From contig NC_045144.1 of the NCBI RefSeq assembly GCF_008831285.2, positions 16,824,590 through 16,888,589 of the forward strand: DNA of 64,000 nucleotides. Reading direction: 5' to 3'. The notes under the pieces are model-generated. The model worked only from the letters and a program-made list of their open reading frames with translations, was not told the origin of the DNA and ran no database searches. This document shows, in pieces, positions 23,351 through 35,775 of the stretch; positions within the stretch are counted from its first letter, which is position 1, and each line of letters starts with the position of its first letter. The position numbers and the translations under genes are program-made. This stretch comes from Nymphaea colorata. Its lineage: Eukaryota > Streptophyta > Magnoliopsida > Nymphaeales > Nymphaeaceae.

Positions 23351-24200
23351 CTTTAAGAGTACGAAGTTTCTCAATGATTAGGTGTGAGTGAGAAAAGTAT
23401 TTTATCTTAGGTGAAAGAGTTGAATCTCATTAGTGGAACCGGTAATAATAACATCTAATTCAATTAGGTTGCATTTGATGGCCTTTGATCTATATAATGA
23501 TTGAAAAACTTAGAAATAAGGGTGGCAATGAATTGGGTACTCAATGGAGAGTTGGGTATCCAGCCCGCGATGGGCCAGGCTTTCGCACAATTGAACTGGC
23601 CCGATTAAAATATTTGCCAGATTGGGTTATCCCGAGTTGGGTATTGGGGGCCGACTTGACCGGATACATATATAGTCACATTACTTATTTTGTTTTCTCT
23701 CTCCTCCCCCTTTATGTGTGCGTTTGTGTGCTTGTGTGTGCCATCTTTAGCATATGACACCAGCAATTGTTGAACATGATATTTAAGCGGGCTAAACTTA
23801 GCCGCCGGCAATGACTTCGGGCCACTTCGAGCACCAGTTCGAGCACAACTTTGTCGAGCCCATGCCTACCCTTACTTGAAATGAAAGGATATGAATTTGA
23901 GAAGTGTCCAAAAAAGGTGGAGACTACCGAAGAAAAGACTCAAAAAATAAACAACAAAAAGGAAAGGTATGTGATCACGGATGAGGCTTCGTTTCCTTTT
24001 TTATCCATCTCCTTCATTTTCCATGATTTAAGCGTTTTAGATTTCGGGGAATGAGTAGGTGTTGCTGGTTTTTTACGCGTCTTGGTCCATTTAATGTTAC
24101 ATATTGATCGCTTTAATTTGTAATGTCTCGCCGGCCTCTGTCTTCTTCCTTTCTCAGTGCCTTCATCCAATGGAAGAACCAGAAAATTTATTAAGCGGCC
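23351..24200. other. Upstream region of X8 copy 3
   Basis: No gene. Positions 23351-23500 match 62710-62850. Positions 23518-23875 are a GGGCC-rich repeat related to 63260-63800. Positions 23880-24075 match 63810-64000 closely. A long minus-strand open frame at 23940-24170 is an artefact of this A/T-rich repeat. Confidence 0.65.
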
Positions 24201-24235
24201 TTTCTGTTTTGAGATTTTTTTCCTCTATAAATAGA

Positions 24236-24243
24236 GAGACGCT
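24236..24243 (+). promoter_or_regulatory. TATA box of X8 copy 3
   Basis: TATAAATA lies 78 bp upstream of the ATG, followed by the conserved CTTACTTGCAAGAGC block. Confidence 0.7.
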
Positions 24244-25257
24244 ACCCGCCACTCTTACTTGCAAGAGCATCATAGACCACCTGAACATCAATCCTTCTTC
24301 TTCTGCTCCAGTGATGGAATCTAGAGTGACCTTGAATTCCTTGGCTCTTCTTCTCCTGATGTTAATCGTCAGTCATGGTACTGAGATCTCCTATTGTTGC
24401 TTTGTTATCTCACATTATTCTTTCCCCTTGTTTCTGCAGTCCTAATCTCGAATCCTGCCTATAGTTTTATGCTGCAGATCTTGAAATTGTGAATATATTT
24501 TCTTTCTTGTTAGCTTCAATCTTCACAGGTAACTTCTCATTTTGTTTTCGTGTTTTGACATTTTTTTCAGGATCATTCGTGAAGGTGGTAAACGGGCAGG
24601 TACTTTTCTACATTCTGAAATGATTAATGTATTTGTTCTAGAATCAAATGGTTCCGATAAACTACCCGCTTCAGTACTCCATACTTTCTGCCTCGTTCTT
24701 CTTTTCTTTTGGTTCCCAATTTGAGCTTCTCAAGTATGACAGTCCCCTGTTTGTCTCCTTTCCATTGTTTTACTATTGTTAGTGCTAAGCAAATAGTTCC
24801 CAATTAACCATGTCTGATCATCAAAATAGTCTATCTCAAATAAATGAATGCTGAGACTTTTCTTCCTTACCATTGCTTCTTTCAACAGAAGTACTTGACT
24901 ACGATGCTAAATTCGATTCTGACCTGATCATCTGTAATGTATTTTGCTGTTCCGGATTTGATCCATCTCTTGTACTCAGATAATATGGTAAAGAAGGTTT
25001 ATAACTAATTAAGGGGAGCGTCTGATGAGCAGAATAGTTTTCATCATTCAGAAACTCACTCTTCATATTGCCGCTTAGTTCAAAGGGAAAAAGAAAATGC
25101 ATCAAATGCCACTTAAAGATTTCATACTTGAAAATGAAATCTATAACACAGCTTGGTTGTGAACAGAACCACACCTGGTGCATAGCGAGGCCCTCTAGTG
25201 AAGAAACTATGCTTCAGAACAACATTGATTTAGCGTGCTCCAATGGCGTCGACTGCA

Positions 25258-25262
25258 GCGTG
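25258..25262 (+). repeat. Left target-site duplication of copia element 1
   Basis: GCGTG, the sequence found at this point in intact X8 copies. The right copy at 30881-30885 reads GCCTG, one mismatch. Confidence 0.85.
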
Positions 25263-25573
25263 TGTTAGCAGAATTACAGGGATTGCCTCCATTTCTTAGG
25301 AAGGTGAATCAAATCACGCCTTTCCTTTCTCACTATTTCCATATCATTTGTTTCCTTTTTTTCTTCAAAGGAACAGTTATGAGAATTCTGCGTGATTCTC
25401 TTACCATAATCTGGTATGGCCTGTACTCTATAAATTGAGGATTCATCCTCCCTATCCTGTATCAAAGAAAATAAAGGAGAGCTCCCTTTCTCGTGGACGT
25501 AGGCATTAGAATGCCGAACCACGTACATGCTTGAGTATTGCTGTGTTCCCAATCTTTATATCTCTTTTTAACA
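25263..25573 (+). repeat. 5' LTR of copia element 1
   Basis: 311 bp, from TGTTAGCAG to TTTTTAACA. It matches the 311-bp 3' LTR at 30570-30880 except for about eight substitutions counted by eye (about 2.6 percent). The 5' copy keeps TATAAATT near 25428, where the 3' copy has a changed base (TCTAAATT). Confidence 0.92.
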
Positions 25574-25585
25574 TGGTATCAGAGC
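25574..25585 (+). other. Primer-binding site of copia element 1
   Basis: TGGTATCAGAGC lies immediately after the 5' LTR and is complementary to the 3' end of plant initiator tRNA-Met, the usual primer of copia elements. Confidence 0.9.
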
Positions 25586-26360
25586 TAGGTTCTTGAAAGG
25601 GATTCTTGTCTGCTGTCTGCCGCTAGTTCACGTTTTCTGCTAGTTCATGTTTTCTGATTCCCAGCAACTCCATTCACCAGACGTGACGCCGGCAAGCAGA
25701 GTTTATTCGAAGGAAGTGACGCCGGCAAGCAGAGGAGGCACCTTCTTCCCATCTTCCAAAATTGGGGATTTCTTTGATCTGCCTTGATATCAAAGACGAA
25801 GATCACAAAAAAAAAAAAAGGGAACCCATCTTCCAAAATTGGGGATTCCTCTGTTCTGCTTTGCTATCAAAGAAGAGAGAAAAAAAAAAGAGGGAATATC
25901 CTGCGTCGGTTATTTTCCCACAGCAACATCACTCACCGTGAAGATCTGGCAAGCGGCATCGACTGCAAGTCGTGGATCCGGAGTACCTTGTTCCTCCGAG
26001 CGAGATTCCACGTTTCCCAGAGAACTCACCGTGAGATTTAGCAGACGCTTCATCGTCTGTCTCCCATCAACAGAACCAAGAGTGCCGCTCCTGCTCGCCT
26101 GGTGGAATCGCCGCCGGCATGCCTCGCCTGGTGGAATCGCCGCCGGCTCGCCTCACCCGGTGAAAGAGAAGTCGCCGCCGGCTCCTAACAGCGTACGGGA
26201 AAGCGTTCTGAGCGGTGGAGTGCCCTTCCTCATTTACCTCATTCTTACTCCGCCCCTTTCAGTTCTCCTTTTTTTTTTATTGTCGAGAGGAAGAAAGTTT
26301 CTTTCACCAACCGGAGCAGGGCATACTAAATTTGCTTTAGGGCGTATTAAATTTGCTTTC

Positions 26361-27242
26361 ATGGCCAGCATTCAAACTGGAGCTGCTCAAGGAGACGAAA
26401 ATTCGAGAGGATTAAAATCATCTGATCAACATGACAATACATTAAAAATCACATCTACTCTCCTCAACGGCGCAAATTATTTAAGTTGGGCCAGGGCTGC
26501 ACGTTTATTTTTGAGTGGGAGATCTAAAGCAGGATACATCAACAGAAAAATCCTCTGAGTGGGAGATCTAAGGCAAGATACATCAACAGAAAAATCCAGC
26601 AGCCTGCATCTAATGATCCTAGGTACGAGGAATGGGAGTCGGAAAATGATATGGTCATGTCCTGGTTAATAAATTCTATGGAACCGTCTATAGCTAACAT
26701 GTTCATGTATCAAGAAACGGCCCAAGGCATTTGGGAGTCGCTGAAAGAACTCTTCAGCGAGCAAAATAATCTTGCTCGTATATATCAAATTAAATGTGAG
26801 ATTGCTAATCTCACTGTGGGAAACAAAGATATTCAACTTTATATCGAGCGTCTTCACAGTCTCTTCGATGAACTTCTTCAATACCGACCGGCCACATCGG
26901 ATCCCGATATCTTCAAGCAACGGTTCGAGGAAGATAAAATTTTCAAAGTGTTAGCTGGTCTCACGGACGACTTTGAAACCTTGCGCAGTCAAATCTTGAA
27001 CTCTTCTCCTTTTCCAACATTCAACACTGTCTGCCAAATCATTCAAAGAGAAGTATCTAGGCGAAGAGTCATGAATTCATCCCACAAAGATGAAGTTGCA
27101 GGTTAAAACTCTGAGAAAATGGTGTATGTTTCTCGCACCCAAGATGGACAGAGACGTGGACGCAACAATATGAGACCACGCAGCAAGATGAAGTACACTC
27201 ATTGCAAAAAGATCGGTCACACCCGTGAACGATGCGTGAACG
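26361..27242 (+). pseudogene. Copia gag, broken
   Basis: Likely start at 26361 (MASIQTGAAQGDENSRG). An upstream open frame from 25839 overlaps the leader and is probably not used. A 44-bp tandem duplication (units start at 26513 and 26557) shifts the frame and gives a stop at 26556-26558. The gag core continues in another frame from about 26570 (SWLINSMEPSIANMFMYQET onward, UBN2-type). A TAA at 27104-27106 stops it again, and the zinc knuckle near 27190-27225 has lost its first cysteine (KYTHCKKIGHTRERC). An 11-bp duplication near 27225-27247 then shifts the frame into the protease region. Confidence 0.85.
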
Positions 27243-28071
27243 ATACTGGGAGATCATAGGGAGACCCGAGAAAGAGAAACCAACCACATTTTTGAAGGAG
27301 ATCAATTTGGCAAATTTGGTTAAAAAAGACGATTTGGAAAATTTTTTTCAAAGGTTCTCCAAGACCAATCTCGTCTCATCTCAACCTGTCAATGAAAGCT
27401 CTGAAGGTAAGACGATGACTTTTCTTTCTATGACCAAAAATAATACTTGGATTATTGACTCCGGAGCAACCGATCACATGACTAGTGAATCATCTACACT
27501 TAGTGAATTTGTCAAAGATTATAAACAGTCTGTATTCACTGCTGATGGGTCTTCCATAAACGTTGAAGGTGCTGGAAAAATGACGTTTTTAGGAAATAAA
27601 AAATCTACAGTTCTCCTTATTCCAAAACTTGCTGCAAATTTAATTTCAGTTAGTAAGATTACTCAAGCTCACAATTGTTTGGCATTTTTTTCTCCCAAGG
27701 ACGTGACGTTTCAGGAACTAAACTCGAAGAAAGTGATTGGTAAGGGTCATCTCCAAAGAGGATTATATGTTCTAGACGATGATTGTGTTAGCCTTCTCAC
27801 CAACAGCCAACAAAACTCTGAGTACCGGATATGGCATTCAAGATTGGGGCATATTTCAAATCGAAGCATCAAACAACTTATTCCTCACCTCACCACAGAA
27901 GATTGGGCATGTGACGCGTGTAAGTTCTCAAAATTCACTAGACTTCCTTTCCAATCATCTGTAGAAAGATCTTTAGAAATGTTTGATCTTATACACTCGG
28001 ATGTATGGGGCCGGCTCCTGAGATATCTCATACCAGATATAGATATTATGTTTCTTTTATTGATGATATGA
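27232..28071 (+). pseudogene. Copia protease and start of integrase, frame-broken
   Basis: Carries the aspartic protease motif WIIDSGATDHMT, then the GAG-pre-integrase zinc-binding region (WHSRLGHISN, with CDACKFSK). It reaches the first integrase aspartate in LIHSDVWG and then leaves frame near 28005-28015, where a run of four G suggests a one-base insertion. Confidence 0.85.
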
Positions 28072-30560
28072 CTCGTGTAACTTGGATTTATTTCCTCAAG
28101 AATAAAGGTGAGGTACCAAATATATTTGAAGAGTTCTATAATCTCATTTATACTCAGTACGAAATCAAGATAAAGAAACTTCGTTCCGATAATAGTGGAG
28201 AGTATGTTAATGACCATCTTAAAGAGTTTATGCGAAAAAAAGACATACAACCCCAATACACGTGTGCTAGAACCCCTCAACAAAATGGTGTTGTAGAGAG
28301 GAAAAATCATCAACGTCTAAACATCGCTCGTGCTCTCATGATACACATGACTGTACCACAAAAATATTGGAATGAAGCTATTGGTACCGACTGCTATATA
28401 TCCAATCGGATTCCTAATTCTAGCATTGATGGAAAGGTACCTCTTGAACTCCTCCTCAAACGGTTGATCTCCGTTAGACATCTCAAAGTCTTCGGGTGCA
28501 AGTGTTATGTCCATGTGCAGGAAAAAAACAGAAATAAATTTCAGAAATGTGTAGTTAAAGGGATTTTTATGGGATATTCCAGCAAAAAACATAGCTACCG
28601 ATGTCTTGATCCCATTACAAACAAGATGATAGTCTCACGAGATGTAAAGTTTTACGAGTCTGAAAGATACTTTGAAAATATACAACAAGATGAGAATTCT
28701 TCTCAGCCCGCCAATGAAATGAGCAATATCTCTTGCCCATTGACTGATATCTTTAATCAAGTACCTCACCGGCAAATCAATGAGGTAAACCAGCCCTTGC
28801 AAATTCAAGAAGTGACTGGTGAAAGAGGAAATCAAACTCCTACCTTAGACGACACTACTGTTCCTCAAGTCAAACATTCTTCTCGTCAATGCAGGCCTCC
28901 GGTCAGGTTAAGTGATTACTATACCTATCTTGCCACTGACAATATTCATTCTATTGAAAAGTATTTATCTTTTGACGGATTCTCAGAGCAGTATAAATCT
29001 TATGTTCATGCAACCTACAAACTCCAAGAGCCGAAAAAATTTGAAGAAGCCTGCAAAGATGTCAAATGGATAGATGCCATGAAAGAGGAACTTAAAGCTC
29101 ATGAAAAAAATCGTACGTGGGAATTTGTCCCTTGTCTAGAGAAAAAAAAATTGGTTGGATGCAAATGGATTTACAAAATTAAATTCAAAAGCAATGGAGA
29201 AGTAAAACGATACAAAGCGCGACTTGCTACAAAGGAATTCACTCAGACTGAGGGTATTGACTACACAGAGACTTTTGCCCCGATAGCAAAAATGAATACG
29301 GTAAGGGCTCTTCTTGCCATTGCTTCCATAAAACGATGGAGTCTCTTGCAACTTGACGTTAAAAACGCCTTTCTCCATGGCGAATTGAGCGAAGAAGTAT
29401 TCATGCATGTCCCAGAAGGCGTCACAAGTAAACCTGATCACGTGTGTAGACTAAAAAAGACTTTGTATGGTCTCAAACAATCGCCTCGCACGTGGTTCTC
29501 TCGTCTTAGCCTTGCTCTCAACAAGTATGGGTTCAAACAAAGTACAGCAGACTATACTATGTTCACAGCCACTCGAAATGATAAGGTAACTATCCTACTC
29601 GTATATGTTGATGATATTATACTTAATCGAGATGATACCGAGTACATACATATGATAAAGAAGTATCTCAACAAAGAATTTGAAATCAAGGATTTGGGAA
29701 CTCTTCGATGCTTTCTTGGAATTGAAGTTGCTCACCCCGACAAAGGAGTTTTTATTTGTCAACGGAAATACATCATTGATCTTCTCAAAAAAACCGGTTA
29801 TCTAGGCTCAAAAGCTGTAGAAACGCCTCTTGAGACAAATTGCAAGCTGAAGAAAGAAGAAGGCAACATTGTCGAAAATATAGAAAGTTTTCAGAAACTC
29901 GTCGGCAAACTTATATATGTTACAGTCACTCGTGCAAATATAACATACGCAGTCAGCCTTATCAGCCAATTTATGAATAGACCAAGGTCTAGCCATGTCG
30001 AGACAGCACAGAGAATACTCAGATACTTAAAGGGTAGTCCAGGCAAGGGCATTTTGATGAAACGAAGTCCTTCCCTTACCATATCTGGGTACTGTGACGC
30101 CGATTGGGCTGGAGACCCTAACGACCGGAGATCAACATCAGGATACTGCACATTTATTGGGGAAAATCTTGTAACGTGGAAAAGCAAGAAACAAACTGTT
30201 GTGGCGCGGTCAAGTGCTGAAGCCGAATACAGAGCTATGGCAGTGTGCACATGTGAACTCATTTGGATCAAAGCTCTTCTCAAGGATATGAATTTGGATA
30301 TAAGGGAATCGATGGAACTGAAGTGCGATAACATGGCAGCTATTCATATTGGGGCAAATCCTGCATTCCACGAGCGAACCAAGCGTATTGAAGTCGACTG
30401 TCATTTTGTTCGGAAAAAAATTCAGGATCACACTATTTGTACTTCACATGTTAGAAGTGAGAAACAGTTGGCTGACGTCTTCACCAAGAGTCTGGGAAAA
30501 GAAAGGCATAAGTATATGATCGACAAGTTGGGACAGATTGATATTTGTCTACCAACTTGA
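28005..30560 (+). pseudogene. Copia integrase, reverse transcriptase and RNase H
   Basis: An 851-codon open frame. Integrase residues are RSDNSGEY and NGVVERK; the first catalytic aspartate lies in the preceding frame. Reverse transcriptase begins near WIDAMKEELKAHEKN, with ARLATKEFTQTEGIDYTETF, LDVKNAFLHGEL and the catalytic LLVYVDDIIL. RNase H has GYCDADWAGDPNDRRSTSGY and SSAEAEYRAMA. It ends nine bases before the 3' LTR, at the polypurine tract. The long intact frame agrees with low LTR divergence, but the element as a whole is defective. Confidence 0.9.
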
Positions 30561-30568
30561 GGGGGAGA
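30559..30568 (+). other. Polypurine tract of copia element 1
   Basis: GAGGGGGAGA directly precedes the 3' LTR and overlaps the stop of the pol frame. Confidence 0.85.
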
Positions 30569-30569
30569 T

Positions 30570-30880
30570 TGTTAGCAGAATTACAGGGATTGCTTCCATT
30601 TCTTAGGAAGGTGAATCAAATCACGCATTTCCTTTCTCACTATTTATATATCATTCGTTTCCTTTTTTTCTTCAAAGGAACAGTTATGAGAATTCTGCGT
30701 GATTCTCTTACCATAATCTGGTATGGCCTGTACTCTCTAAATTGAGGATTCATCCTCCCTATCCTGTATCAAAGAAAATAAAGGAGAGCTCCCTTTCTCG
30801 TGGACGTAGGCATTAGAATGCCGAACCACGTACATGCTTGAGTATTGCTGTGTTCCCTTTCTTTATATCTCTTTTTAACA
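30570..30880 (+). repeat. 3' LTR of copia element 1
   Basis: 311 bp, from TGTTAGCAG to TTTTTAACA, followed by the right target duplication GCCTG and then the resumed X8 exon (CTGGCTTCAGG). Confidence 0.92.
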
Positions 30881-31038
30881 GCCTGCTGGCTTCAGGGCAG
30901 GCCTGCTCTCTCCCAGACACCATAATCAACCATGCCTCCGTTGTCATGAACCTCTACTACAGTGCCAATGGCAGGCAGCCCCACACTTGTAGCTTTGGCA
31001 ATTCTGGCCTCATCACCACTGTCGACCCAAGTAAGCCT

Positions 31039-31143
<105 letters not shown>

Positions 31144-31302
31144 CAGCATAAATTTTATTCCCTTTGTTTTTAGAATTGTAAACAAAAGGTAAGCGTGAAA
31201 TGGAAATCTCCCTATTCCTTAGGTGGGAGTGAACTTGAAATGCCAAGCAGAAACTAATGCAGTTCCTGTTTTGCAGGCTATGGCAGCTGTGTCTATCCGT
31301 AA

Positions 31303-32495
31303 AGATGCTACAGCAGGAGAAAATGAAGTAGAATCTTCCATCAATAAAGGTTTCATTGTAGTAATGCGGCAGCCGCTGCTGATATTGGTCCCTCTATTTT
31401 GTAGAATTTTGGTTTACGTCCAGATGTGATAGTTTTGCCAGTCGAGTGGATTTGTCTCTGGGTAGTTCAAGTCCTGCTGTAGTTTATCATGTTGCTCACT
31501 CTTGCTTATGATTGGTCGGAGTAAGACAAAACGCAGAGAAATAATTTTTTGATCGCTTCTACTTGTTGCAGATATTTGAGCACATAGTTTTTCTTGCTTT
31601 TTTTTGTTTTTACTCTCAAAATATCAGCATTTCTTTTAATAAAGAATTGCCAGGCAGAGCATAACCTTACTGATATCAGCAACTGTTCAAGAAACTAAAC
31701 ACCATAAAGAATTAAAAAAAGACAAAAAACAAGGTTGTTCATCCCTGCAGAATATTCCGTTCTGGAGGATGACTTCCCAATTCTACATATCAACATTGGA
31801 ACACAAGACATGAAATGATTCAGTTAAACCTTTCAAGCCACGGCCTCAATCAAAATCCTTCTTGATGTCTCTCCTCTCCTCCACAATGAACAGTTCTGCA
31901 AATTTTTCGACTTCTCATTTCTTAGAGGTCCAAGATACTCTCAGGTCCTTGCGATGAAAATATCCCTACCAACTTTTTAAAACCCGCCATATCTAGAAAG
32001 ATAAAATATGAAGATTCTTTATAAAGTCCTCTGCATTAATCTGCATCCTCATCATATTTGATCGGGTACATGGCAAGCCTTTTCTGGCCCATTTTTGCAG
32101 AATTTAGTTTGATGAGTTCTGTTTGGAGGAACAGATCCTTGCTTTGGGCCAAATAAGCAAACTTCTCTTTTCACACCAACCCAACTTGATAGTACTCCTT
32201 CACCGTCAGAATTCTCTTGAACATATTTTTCTGGAGAAGATGCTATTGAATTTAAAGTATCTATTCTCACAAATTAATCTGTTTATGAAGAACCAGGGCA
32301 AGGTAATTGTTTAAGGAGAAAGGACTAACAATGCATAGTTAAGGGATTGTTTGCCAGTACAGACAGTAGAGACACTTTGTGAGTTTTTTATGAATCTGCC
32401 TAAAAGTTTGTGGCAGATTCATTACACACATAACTATTATTTCATGAACCTGTTCTAATCTTCAGGTGGGGAATATGTTCACAAGAAATCATCCA

Positions 32496-32566
<71 letters not shown>

Positions 32567-32688
32567 ATTCGGATGAATTTTTTATATTTTCCAATGCAAA
32601 AAACGTTCACATTTATTTGATGGCTAAAGAGTTATGACCAATGAATTGTCATCGTGAATGCACTATTTAAATGTTTTAACTGCTTACC
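31303..32688. other. 3' flank of X8 copy 3
   Basis: No gene. Up to about 32480 it is closely homologous to the 3' flank of X8 copy 4 (41331-42370), including a TAATTTTTTGAT word and an AGGTCCTTGCGATGAAAATATCC word. A (TA)n-(GA)n tract lies at 32498-32563. Confidence 0.65.
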
Positions 32689-33106
32689 ATTTGAAGTTCA
32701 TTGGACTTGACCGATATATTTGAACTGAAGTTATAAAAACAAAGAAAAAAAAATTAATGGCAGCAAATGTGAGGGCCATTTCCAGAAAAACTTTTAGAAA
32801 AAAAAAAAGGCAAAGGATGTTTTTCAGAAGTATGTGACAAATTAACTACTTAAATACAATGATTACGGTGCACTTTTTGTGGTCTAACCTGGCAGTTACG
32901 ATTTCAAGATTGAACGACTCTTATAACATTGATATTTTGCTGGTGGAGAAATCTCCATCTTTCATAACAACAAACTATAACATGTTTCGTATTAAATTAG
33001 TTTTTATATACACATTAGGATGTTTCTATTTTGTTTAAAATATTTTTAGCAAAACAATTGAATGGTCTGGTTTTGTCTCTGACCTAACGGTCTGGGATGG
33101 TGTGTG

Positions 33107-33171
<65 letters not shown>

Positions 33172-33949
33172 CCGGGAGCATTGCCCAGCCATACCTATAC
33201 ATGTTTGACAAGATATAATTAATAACCTATGTTCTTGTGAGATGTATGTAAGATTTAATGATTATGCACAATTTTCATTAAGAAAATTTCACTCAATAAA
33301 CTCATCATTTTGATCATAATCCAGGCCTTCCGGGCAATACCCAGCTTAACTTTTTGGTGGCGACTGTTTATGAGTTTCAAACTGGCCCCTGCTTCCGCCC
33401 CTGGTTGGGCAGGACCAGACTCAAGTTTTATTGGGCTCGAGGGTCAAACTTCGACTTAGACTCAGCTCGACTCGGCCTACCTACTTCCAAGCTAGTCATA
33501 GGACTGACTGTAATTTGTGGGCTCTACAGTATTTGATGGAACCCCACTACACAATTTTGTACTGATTGAAGGGGACGCATAGAGAATATGCTGGGTCCGA
33601 TTGGTGTAATTTCTCCCACTATCTTTTACACTCTCTATCAGGCTTTAATATATATACTCCTTCCACTCACCCAACTATTGTCGATCATAGGACATATTCA
33701 AATTAGAGTCAATTATGAAAAAACATACTCAATGATCAACATGTATGAGCGATAAGACTTAGTCAAAAGCATATAATGCCCTGATGATGTAGTCAAATAA
33801 GAAAATTGGGATCAAGTCACTACTTGTTTGAATCACCCATCATCATGAAACACATGACTGGTTTTGCCAGAGTGGTCGATAGAATGCGTTGACAACTAGA
33901 TGAAAGACTTTCATGGTTGGTCGACTTATGTTTCCTAAATTTTTTCCAT
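32689..33949. repeat. Segmental repeat S1 (left part only)
   Basis: Homologous to 54888-56445 and 58380-60030 and partly to S2 and S3. It contains the GGCAGCAAATGTGAGGG block, an (AT)n tract at 33113-33167, the CCAGGCCTTCCGGGCAATAC block and the GGGGACGCATAGAGAATATGC block. It stops exactly where the LTR of copia element 2 begins. Confidence 0.75.
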
Positions 33950-34176
33950 TGAAATTAGAAAGTTTATACTTAAGTGTGGTAGTTTTCTGATTATTTAAAA
34001 GTTAGAGTCTTCTTTAGTCATTTATATCTTTATTTGTCTCTTTTGTGTAAAGACTCTAGCCGACCCTTATTCTCTCTTTAAATAAGAGATTAGGGTTAGC
34101 AATGAATAAGGATGTTTATTCTCTCTCTCTTTTCTCGTTCTCTTTGGTTCCCTCTCTTTCTCAATCTTTCTCAACA
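33950..34176 (+). repeat. 5' LTR of copia element 2
   Basis: 227 bp, from TGAAATTAG to CTCAACA, with a TTTAAATAAGAG TATA-like motif, followed by TGGGATCAGAGC (primer-binding-like, one base off the usual sequence). The left boundary is the point where S1 ceases to match S2-S5. No matching 3' LTR is present in the window. Confidence 0.75.
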
Positions 34177-34949
34177 TGGGATCAGAGCTAGCGGCGTGAT
34201 CCCTTCAGGCTGCCGGTGACTGGCAGACTTCCGGCGACATCCTCTTTGGTAACTGTCAGACTTCTTTCTCTCCTTTCTCCTCTTCTTCTTCTTCTTCCTC
34301 TCTTTTCTCATCTTCTTCCTCTCCTCTACCGCTCGCTGGTTGGTGGAATCTGATCACGCCTATGTAGAACACGTGATCAGATCCACTAGTGGAACGTGTA
34401 TAGCCTATTGCTGTTTCTGATTAGAGATGGTCTGTTGCTGTTGTGATCGTGGAGAAAGCCTGTTTTTTTTTTATTAGAGATGGTTGGGTGTTGTTGCTGA
34501 TTATGGAGATAACCTGCTAATTGTGGAGATAACCTGTTGATGTTGTTGACTGTGAAACAGCAAGATGTGGACTTGTTGTTTGAGAAGTTGAGGTTGGGAT
34601 CAGCAGAAGCAGTGACAGTCTTCGACGTTTCGTCTGTAAGTCTTTTTGTTCAGAGTCATGAAGAGGGTGTGGCTGTTGTCTGATATGACTGCAAGTTAAC
34701 AACGTCTGGAAGCTAGAAACTGTTTTCTAGCTTAAATTTTTTGTATTATCTAGTCATGGAATGACGCACAACACAGTTTTCTTATATCGCTGAAGTCTTA
34801 GGTCATGTTGAAAGTTCTTAAAGTTGTATGAAAATAAGTTTTTGTTGGCTGTCGTTATGTCTGTGCACAACTTATGATATTATTGCTCACGTCTGCCCTT
34901 GGAAAAATATACATATACTTAGTTCAAAGATGTTGGCCTAATCATCGCT

Positions 34950-35181
34950 GTGACATTAGTGGCATGTGGTAGTGGTGTTGCGTGTGATATATTGTTGATT
35001 TCCACTTTGCTGATCAGCCCCTTGACCTATGATAGTGGTGCTGCAACTGCGAGTGATATTGTTGAGTTTTGTGTTGAAATCATTGTTGTGACATTAGTGG
35101 CATGTGGCAGTGGTGCTGCGTGTGATATATTGTTGATTTTCACTTTGCTGGTCACTCCCTTGACGTATGACAGTGGTGCTT
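34950..35181 (+). repeat. Tandem repeat of about 141 bp in the gag region of copia element 2
   Basis: Two head-to-tail copies beginning near 34950 and 35091, the second interrupted by the solo LTR and completed at 38456-38500. The period is a multiple of three, so the frame reads repeated TLVACGSG and LTYDSGA words. A real gag role is not evident. Confidence 0.6.
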
Positions 35182-35347
35182 TGTAATCACCCCAAATTTT
35201 TCTAAAAGATTATGATGTTTTATTAACTACGAAACCCAAATTTAGGCACAAGATTCAAATCCAAAATACAACTCTTAGATCCAAATTAAATCCAAAATAC
35301 TACTTTCAGATCCAAAACCCAAGTTCAGATCCAAATCGATCATTTAA

Positions 35348-35775
35348 GACCCATTTGCCCCTTCTTTTGACAAAAATCTCATTTTAGATGGTGATTTTAG
35401 TCTTTTTGGGTGGACATGACCCATTTGTCCTTTCTTTTGACAAAAAGTCTCATTTTAGAGGGTGATTTTAATCTTCTTTGGTGGACAAGACCAATTTGCC
35501 CTTTCTTTTGACAAAAATCTCCTTTTAGAAGGTGATTTTAGTCTTTTTGGGTGGACAAGACCAATTTGTCCTTTTTTTTTTACAAAAATCTCCTTTTAGA
35601 AGGTGATTTTAGTCTTTTTGGGTGGACAAGACCAATTTGTCCTTTTTTTTACAAAAAAATTCTCCTTTTAGAGGGTGATTTTAGTCTTTTTGGGGTGGAC
35701 AAGACCAATTTGCCCTTCTTTTTTGACAAAAAATCTCCTTTTAGAGAGTGATTTTAGTCTTTTTAGGTCAAAAAA
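35348..35775 (+). repeat. Six tandem ~70-bp repeats in the solo LTR
   Basis: Units start near 35348, 35418, 35488, 35559, 35629 and 35702. Each carries GACAAGACCAATTTG, CTCCTTTTAGA and GGTGATTTTAGTCTTTTTGG words. They end about 40 bp before the TATA box, where an LTR's U3 enhancer would be expected. The open frame over them is incidental. Confidence 0.85.

Larger units (their letters stand above)
25263..30880 (+). mobile_element. Ty1/copia LTR retrotransposon (element 1) inserted in X8 copy 3
   Basis: A 5.6-kb element with 311-bp LTRs, 5-bp target duplication, a primer-binding site TGGTATCAGAGC at 25574 matching the 3' end of initiator tRNA-Met, and a polypurine tract GAGGGGGAGA at 30559-30568. 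Gene order is gag, protease, integrase, reverse transcriptase, RNase H, which defines copia. Several frame breaks in gag and at the protease-integrase border make it non-autonomous now. Confidence 0.95.

Noticed and set aside
25839-26360. N-terminal 174 codons of the 239-codon frame before copia gag
   Set aside because: Lies in the untranslated leader between primer-binding site and gag; the gag-like start is at 26361.
35551-35751. Frame with repeated FSLFGWTRPI words
   Set aside because: Translation of the 70-bp tandem repeats in the solo LTR; the repeat length is not constant in frame.
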